NCBI GenBank assembly: GCA_023435545.1
Contig: JAEYRQ010000017.1
Coordinates: 1 to 12,739, forward strand
From: Pseudomonadota bacterium
GTDB lineage: Bacteria > Pseudomonadota > Alphaproteobacteria > Rhizobiales > Tepidamorphaceae
Length of the DNA stretch: 12,739 nt
Reading direction: 5' to 3'
Part shown: piece by piece, positions 8,573 to 12,739 of the stretch
Numbering within the stretch: the stretch's first letter is position 1
Layout of the letters: each line of letters opens with the position of its first letter
Program-made: the position numbers and the translations under genes
Notes under the pieces: model-generated
Database searches by the model: none
What the model was told of the DNA's origin: nothing
The model's input: only the letters and a program-made list of their open reading frames with translations

Positions 8573-9330
8573 TCCTCGCGGGACGGGTGGCGATCGTCAC
8601 CGGCGCAGGGTCGGGCATCGGCCGGGCAGGCGCGCTTGCGATGGCGCGCGAGGGCGCGCATGTGGTCGCGGCCGACATCTCGGCCGATCGCGGCGAGGGG
8701 ACCGCCCGCCTGATCGTCGAGGCCGGCGGCAGCGCGGACGCGATCCCGACCGACGTCTCGGATGATGCCCAGCTACGCGACCTGGTCGACACGACGCTCG
8801 CCGCGCGCGGGCGCATCGACATCCTGCACAGCCATGCCGGCGTCCAGGTCGAGGGAACGCTGGAAGGAGGGGATCCCGCCGGCATGGACGCCTCCTGGGC
8901 AATGAACGTGCGCTCGCACTTCATGCTGGCGCGCCTCGTGATGCCGCACATGCGCGCACAGGGTGGCGGTTCGATCATCGTCACCTCGTCGAACTCCGGC
9001 GTGTTCTACGATCACGAGATGATCGCCTATGCGACCAGCAAACACGCGGTGATCGCCATGGTCCGCCAGATCGCCATCGACTATGGGCGCCACACTGTGC
9101 GGGTGAACGCGCTTTGCCCGGGCTGGGTCGACACGCCGTTCAACGAGCCCTTCATCCGCCAGATGGGCGGGCGCGAGGCGATCGAGGCCTATGTCCGCGA
9201 GAAGATCCCGCTCGGCCGCTGGGCGAGCGCGGAGGAGGTCGCTGAGGCGATCCTGTTCCTAGCCTCCGACCGCTCCTCGTTCATGACCGGCCATGCGCTT
9301 GTGCTGGACGGTGGGGAATGCATAGCCTGA
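8569..9330 (+). CDS. Short-chain dehydrogenase/reductase, NAD-type
   Basis: A 253-residue classical short-chain dehydrogenase. It has the nucleotide loop TGAGSGIG (11-18), Asp36 at the end of beta-2, which favours NAD over NADP, Asn113, Ser141, and the catalytic pair Tyr154 and Lys158 in YATSK. PGWVDTPF (184-191) and the C-terminal MTGHALVLDGG are typical. The usual NNAG motif is SHAG (88-91), an uncommon variant. The start at 8569 gives the normal family length; the open frame upstream is arginine-rich and looks non-coding. It is first of the rightward operon, 46 bp before the dehydratase gene. It probably oxidises a secondary alcohol of the substrate or handles the aldehyde or ketone formed nearby; which of these is not shown by the sequence. 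Confidence 0.93.
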   Translation: MILAGRVAIVTGAGSGIGRAGALAMAREGAHVVAADISADRGEGTARLIVEAGGSADAIPTDVSDDAQLRDLVDTTLAARGRIDILHSHAGVQVEGTLEGGDPAGMDASWAMNVRSHFMLARLVMPHMRAQGGGSIIVTSSNSGVFYDHEMIAYATSKHAVIAMVRQIAIDYGRHTVRVNALCPGWVDTPFNEPFIRQMGGREAIEAYVREKIPLGRWASAEEVAEAILFLASDRSSFMTGHALVLDGGECIA

Positions 9331-9376
9331 CGCGATCCGGAGGTGCGCCGGCGGCGGACGAGACGGGAGAAGCCCG

Positions 9377-11656
9377 ATGAGCGACGACCTGCCCCCGGCG
9401 AACCGCTGGCGCCGCTTCGACGACTGGGACAAACGCCCGCTCAGGCTCGACAATTTCGCGGTGGAGGATGCCGACAACGGCTTCTGCGCGATGTCGGGGC
9501 CGCACGACCCCGCGCCCTCCGCCCGCGTCGAAAACGGCCGGATCGTCGCGATGGACGGACGGTCCGAGACCGAGTTCGACATGATCGACCTGTTCATCGC
9601 CCGCTACCACCTCGACCCCGGAATGGTCGAGGAGGCAATGGCGATGGACTCGCTCGACATCGCCCGCCGGCTGGTCGACCTCACGACACCGCGCGAGGAG
9701 TTGGTGCGCCTCGGCCACGGCATGACGCCGGCCAAACTCGCCGAGGTGGTGGCACATCTGAGCGCACTGGAGATCGCCTTCGCCTACGGCAAGATGCGCG
9801 CCCGCGCGACGCCCGGCAATCAGGCCCACGTCACCAACGCCAAGGACGACCCGCTGCAGCTCGCCGCCGACGCGGCGACCGCGGTGGCCTTCGGCTTCGA
9901 CGAGATCGAGACCACGATGCGGGTCTCCCGCAACGCGTGGTCGAACGCGCTCGCCTGCTGCGTCGGCGCCGCCGTCGGGCGGCCGGGCGTCCTCTTCCAG
10001 TGCTCCAGCGAGGAGGCGGAGGAGCTGCAGATCGGCATGGCCGGCTTCACCTCCTATGCCGAAACCGTCTCGGTCTACGGCACCGAGAAATCCTTCATCG
10101 ACGGCGACGACACGCCCTGGTCGAAGGCGTTCCTGGCCGCCGCCTATGCCTCGCGCGGCATCAAGATGCGCTGCACGTCTGGCGCCGCGGCCGAACTGCT
10201 GATGGGCTTCCACGAGCAGAAGTCGCTGCTCTACCTCGAGGCGCGCTGCCTGTGCATGCAGCGGGCGATGGGCGCGCAGGGCACACAGAACGGCGGCATC
10301 GACGGCGCCCCGCTCGCTTCCGCCATCCCCAGCGGCGTGCGCGAGCTGATGGCCGAGAACCTGATCGCGGTCTGGCTCGACCTCGAATGCGCCTCGGGCA
10401 ACGACGCACGGTCGTCGGAATCCGAGATCCGGGTCGGCGCCAAGATCCTGCCCTTCCTGATCGCCGGCTCCGACCTGATCTGCTCGGGCTTCGGCTCGAT
10501 CCTGAAATACGACAATTCCTTCAACCCCTCCTCCTTCAATGGCGAGGAGATGGAGGACTATCTGGTTCTGCAGCGCGACTTCGAGGCCGACGGCGGCCTC
10601 ACCCCGCAGGGCGAGGACCGCATCCTCGACCTGCGCACCCGCGCGGTGGACACGATCTCGGCGGTGATCGCCGAACTCGGGCTCGGCGATCCGGACGCGC
10701 CGATGAAGCAGTCGGTGATCTACGCCTCCGGCTCCGACGACACCCGCAGCTACTCGCCCGGCCAGGTCTCGGTGATCAGCGAGGCGATCCGCGAGCAGCG
10801 CGTCACCGTCCTCGACGTGATCCGCGCCCTGCACGCCCGCGGCTTCACCGAGGAGGCGGAGAACCTGCTGTTCATCGTCAAGCTCCGGGTCTCCGGCGAC
10901 TACCTGCAGACCGGCGCGCTGGTGCGCGACGGGCGCGTCATCTCGGCGATCAACGATCCCAACCGCTACCAGGGCCCCGGCTCCGGCTACCGGCTGACGC
11001 CCGAGCGCCGCCGCGAGATCGCGGCGATCCGGGGCGAACTCGACCGCCGCGAGGTGCTGCGGGCGGAGGCTGCCTTCGAGGCGGGCGAGGCGGCGGCGAT
11101 CAGCTACCGGACGATGGGGCCGGCCACCGCCGGCAGCGATCCGCGCGAAATAGTCGTCGGCCTCAGCCCGGCCTTCGGCACCAAGCTGTTCCGCACGCTG
11201 GCCGGCCATTCGCTGGCCCGCGTGCTCGCCGAAATCGTTGGCGGGATCGAAGCCGGCGGCTGCCGGGCACGCATCGTCCGGTTGCGCCACACCGCCGACA
11301 CCTCGTTCCTGGGCCTGAGCGCCGCGCGGCTTGCCGGCTCCGGCATCGGCATCGGCCTTCAGGCCAAGGGCACCGCCGTCATCCATCGGCATGACCGGCT
11401 GCCCCACAACAATCTCGAACTGTTCTCCAACGCGCCCGTCACCACGCTGGAGCATTATCGCGGCCTCGGTGCCAATGCCGCCGCCTATGCCCTCGGCGAG
11501 GCGCCCGAGCCGGTGGTGGTGCCCCAGCGCGGCGAGGCGCTGGGCGCGCGCTATCACGGCCGCGTGGCGCTGATCTACGCCATCGAGACCTCGCTCACCG
11601 CCGACGGCGCGATGCCCGAGGACATCTTGCTCGAGTTCCGCGAGGCCGCCGAATGA
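9377..11656 (+). CDS. B12-dependent diol/glycerol dehydratase, fused large and medium subunits
   Basis: A 759-residue protein. Residues about 20-558 match the large (alpha) subunit of adenosylcobalamin-dependent diol and glycerol dehydratases; about 588-756 match the medium (beta) subunit, joined by a roughly 30-residue linker. Compared from memory with the Klebsiella diol dehydratase PddA (offset +8), the metal and catalytic residues are all kept: Gln149, His151, Glu178, Glu229, Gln304, Asp343, Ser370. The beta part keeps the cobalamin-contacting stretch around Lys664 (GLQAKGTAVIH). The enzyme turns a 1,2-diol into an aldehyde and water by a radical route. Pocket residues differ: PddA Ser301, Gln336 and Met373 correspond to Asp309, Ala344 and Ser381. 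A GGGAGAAG site precedes the ATG. The stop overlaps the small-subunit start as ATGA. No reactivating factor gene is in the window; one would be expected nearby. The substrate is probably not plain propanediol or glycerol. Confidence 0.96.
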   Translation: MSDDLPPANRWRRFDDWDKRPLRLDNFAVEDADNGFCAMSGPHDPAPSARVENGRIVAMDGRSETEFDMIDLFIARYHLDPGMVEEAMAMDSLDIARRLVDLTTPREELVRLGHGMTPAKLAEVVAHLSALEIAFAYGKMRARATPGNQAHVTNAKDDPLQLAADAATAVAFGFDEIETTMRVSRNAWSNALACCVGAAVGRPGVLFQCSSEEAEELQIGMAGFTSYAETVSVYGTEKSFIDGDDTPWSKAFLAAAYASRGIKMRCTSGAAAELLMGFHEQKSLLYLEARCLCMQRAMGAQGTQNGGIDGAPLASAIPSGVRELMAENLIAVWLDLECASGNDARSSESEIRVGAKILPFLIAGSDLICSGFGSILKYDNSFNPSSFNGEEMEDYLVLQRDFEADGGLTPQGEDRILDLRTRAVDTISAVIAELGLGDPDAPMKQSVIYASGSDDTRSYSPGQVSVISEAIREQRVTVLDVIRALHARGFTEEAENLLFIVKLRVSGDYLQTGALVRDGRVISAINDPNRYQGPGSGYRLTPERRREIAAIRGELDRREVLRAEAAFEAGEAAAISYRTMGPATAGSDPREIVVGLSPAFGTKLFRTLAGHSLARVLAEIVGGIEAGGCRARIVRLRHTADTSFLGLSAARLAGSGIGIGLQAKGTAVIHRHDRLPHNNLELFSNAPVTTLEHYRGLGANAAAYALGEAPEPVVVPQRGEALGARYHGRVALIYAIETSLTADGAMPEDILLEFREAAE

Positions 11657-12075
11657 CCAAGCTCGGCACCGACGACTATCCACTCGCCGAACGCCGCCCC
11701 GAGATCGTCTCCGGCAGGCGGGGCAAGCCGCTCGACGCGCTGACCATCGAGGCGGTGCTGGCGGGCGAGGTGACGATGGAGGACCTGCGCATTACGCCGC
11801 AGGCGCTTCGCCAGCAGGCCGAGATCGCCCGCGCCGCCGGCCGCCCGACGCTCGCCGCCAACTTCGAGCGCGCCGCCGAACTGGCCGGGATCCCGCAGGA
11901 CGTGGTGATGCGCGTCTACGAACTCCTGCGGCCCGGCCGGGCGGGATCGCGGGCGGAGCTCGACGAAGCAGCCGCGATGCTGCGCCGCGACCACTCGGCT
12001 CCGACGCTCGCCGCCTTCGTCGAGGAAGCCGCCGACGTCTACGAGCGCCGCGGCCTGTTCACCGCACGCTACTAG
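11653..12075 (+). CDS. B12-dependent diol/glycerol dehydratase small subunit
   Basis: A 140-residue gamma subunit, recognised from YPLAERRPE (9-17), LTIEAVLAGEVTMEDLRITP (30-49), the helix RPTLAANFERAAELAGIP (64-81), YELLRPGR and the ending AAFVEEAADVYERRG. It completes the (alpha-beta)/gamma enzyme with the fusion protein just upstream, whose stop overlaps this ATG by 4 bases. The extra N-terminal peptide of about 35-40 residues carried by microcompartment-associated PduE-type subunits is absent: the conserved YPLA stretch begins at residue 9. With the fused medium subunit also lacking a free N-terminus, the enzyme is predicted to be free in the cytosol. Confidence 0.94.
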   Translation: MTKLGTDDYPLAERRPEIVSGRRGKPLDALTIEAVLAGEVTMEDLRITPQALRQQAEIARAAGRPTLAANFERAAELAGIPQDVVMRVYELLRPGRAGSRAELDEAAAMLRRDHSAPTLAAFVEEAADVYERRGLFTARY

Positions 12076-12082
12076 GAGACGG

Positions 12083-12739
12083 ATGCAGCACATGAGCTGG
12101 AAGACCGCCTACCGTTCGATCTACTACCAGGGCGCGCCGGAGCCGGAGGACCCCGATCTCCCGCTCGCGGAGACCGCGCTGCTCGTCATCGACATCCAGA
12201 ACACCTATCTCGACCGACCCGATCCCGCCGGGCTGTCTGACATCGATCACGCGCGCTACGACGCCTGGACCCCCTTCCACGAGCGGATGCGCGACATGGT
12301 GGTACCGCGGACGCGCGACCTGCTGGAGCGGTTCCGGGCGAACGGCATCGAGTGCGTCTTCGCGCGCATCGCCACCCACACCCGCGACGGCCGCGAGCGC
12401 CAGCTCAGCCAGAAGATGCCCGGCTGGAACAACCTGTTGCTGCCGAAGGACGATACCCCTTCGCAGCTCGTTCACGCGCTTCAGCCCGTCGGAGATGAAA
12501 TTTGCGTCATCAAGACCACGGATTCGGCGCTGACTGGCACCAATTTGCGCCTGCTGCTCAGCAACATGGGCATCAAGAACGTGGTCTGTTGTGGCATATT
12601 CACCGATCAGTGCGTGTCGTCGACCGTGCGCAGCCTCGCCGACGAGAGCTTCAACGTGATCGTGATCGAGGACTGCTGCGCCGCCGGGTCGGAAGAACTG
12701 CACCACAAGGAGCTGGAGATCATCAACATGATCTACTGC
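12083..12739 (+). CDS. Isochorismatase-family cysteine hydrolase, 3' end cut off
   Basis: 219 codons of a gene that runs off the right edge. The family triad is complete: Asp37 (LLVIDIQN), Lys144 (CVIKTTDSAL) and Cys177 (FTDQCVSSTVR), the last preceded by the usual GIFTDQ. The family contains amidohydrolases such as nicotinamidase, N-carbamoylsarcosine amidase and biuret hydrolase, as well as isochorismatase. The ATG at 12083 has AGGAG 4 bases upstream, overlapping the stop of the small dehydratase subunit (TAG 12073-12075); a second ATG at 12092 is possible but worse placed. The N-terminal 30 residues before the first strand are longer than in the smallest members. Its place in the dehydratase operon suggests an amide- or ester-bearing substrate or product in the pathway, which is unusual for diol dehydratases. 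No specific function can be given. Confidence 0.9.
   Translation, partial: MQHMSWKTAYRSIYYQGAPEPEDPDLPLAETALLVIDIQNTYLDRPDPAGLSDIDHARYDAWTPFHERMRDMVVPRTRDLLERFRANGIECVFARIATHTRDGRERQLSQKMPGWNNLLLPKDDTPSQLVHALQPVGDEICVIKTTDSALTGTNLRLLLSNMGIKNVVCCGIFTDQCVSSTVRSLADESFNVIVIEDCCAAGSEELHHKELEIINMIYC

Noticed and set aside
9343..11394. Open frame of 683 codons on the plus strand in another frame of the dehydratase
   Set aside because: The product is extremely arginine-rich and has no family features; it is an out-of-frame shadow of the real gene.
9281..11683. Open frame of 800 codons on the minus strand opposite the dehydratase
   Set aside because: It is a mirror of the dehydratase gene in GC-rich DNA: low-complexity, rich in Arg, Gly, Ala, Asp and His, with no recognisable domain, while the plus strand gives a clear family match.
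9377..12075. Part of a pdu-type microcompartment operon
   Set aside because: No shell-protein genes are present and the medium and small subunits lack the N-terminal targeting peptides.

Overview
The window is GC-rich and densely coding, with tightly packed and often overlapping genes. Together with the solute-uptake ABC genes, the single DhaL-type kinase subunit, the Gfo/Idh/MocA plus TIM-barrel pair and a fused B12-dependent dehydratase, this points to an alphaproteobacterium, most likely of the Rhizobiales type (inference from gene content and composition; no rRNA or marker gene is present). I see no mobile elements, tRNAs, rRNAs or CRISPR. The whole window reads as one catabolic island for a polyol or sugar-like compound.

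Left half, minus strand (about 5.83 kb down to 1): a complete carbohydrate-type (CUT1-like) ABC importer runs in the order solute-binding protein, permease, permease, small two-helix membrane protein, ATPase, ATPase, followed by the start of a dihydroxyacetone-kinase-type phosphotransferase subunit (DhaL, cut by the left edge). The genes after the binding protein are linked by ATGA or 8-base overlaps or gaps of a few bases. A 13-bp GC hairpin separates the binding-protein gene from the permeases. A 329-bp non-coding stretch upstream of the binding protein carries an AT-richer block with three GTTTAGT-type repeats, which look like an operator.

Middle, minus strand (8398 to 6161): a xylose-isomerase-like TIM-barrel protein and a Gfo/Idh/MocA dehydrogenase, 6 bp apart. 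Such pairs usually oxidise, isomerise or cleave sugars, inositols or keto-sugars.

Right half, plus strand (about 8.5 kb to the right edge), divergent from the middle pair: a short-chain dehydrogenase, a 759-residue fusion of the large and medium subunits of an adenosylcobalamin-dependent diol/glycerol dehydratase, its small subunit, and an isochorismatase-family cysteine hydrolase cut by the right edge. The catalytic and metal-binding residues of the dehydratase are kept, but three substrate-pocket positions differ from the Klebsiella diol dehydratase as I remember it, and the peptides that send such enzymes into microcompartments are missing.

Reading the island together (inference): the importer brings in a polyol or related compound, one or more of the dehydrogenases and the TIM-barrel enzyme convert it, the DhaL-type kinase phosphorylates a ketose-like product, and the B12 enzyme removes water from a vicinal diol to give an aldehyde. 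The substrate is not evident. A free-cytosol B12 diol dehydratase tied to a sugar-type importer and an isochorismatase-like hydrolase is the most unusual part of the window.
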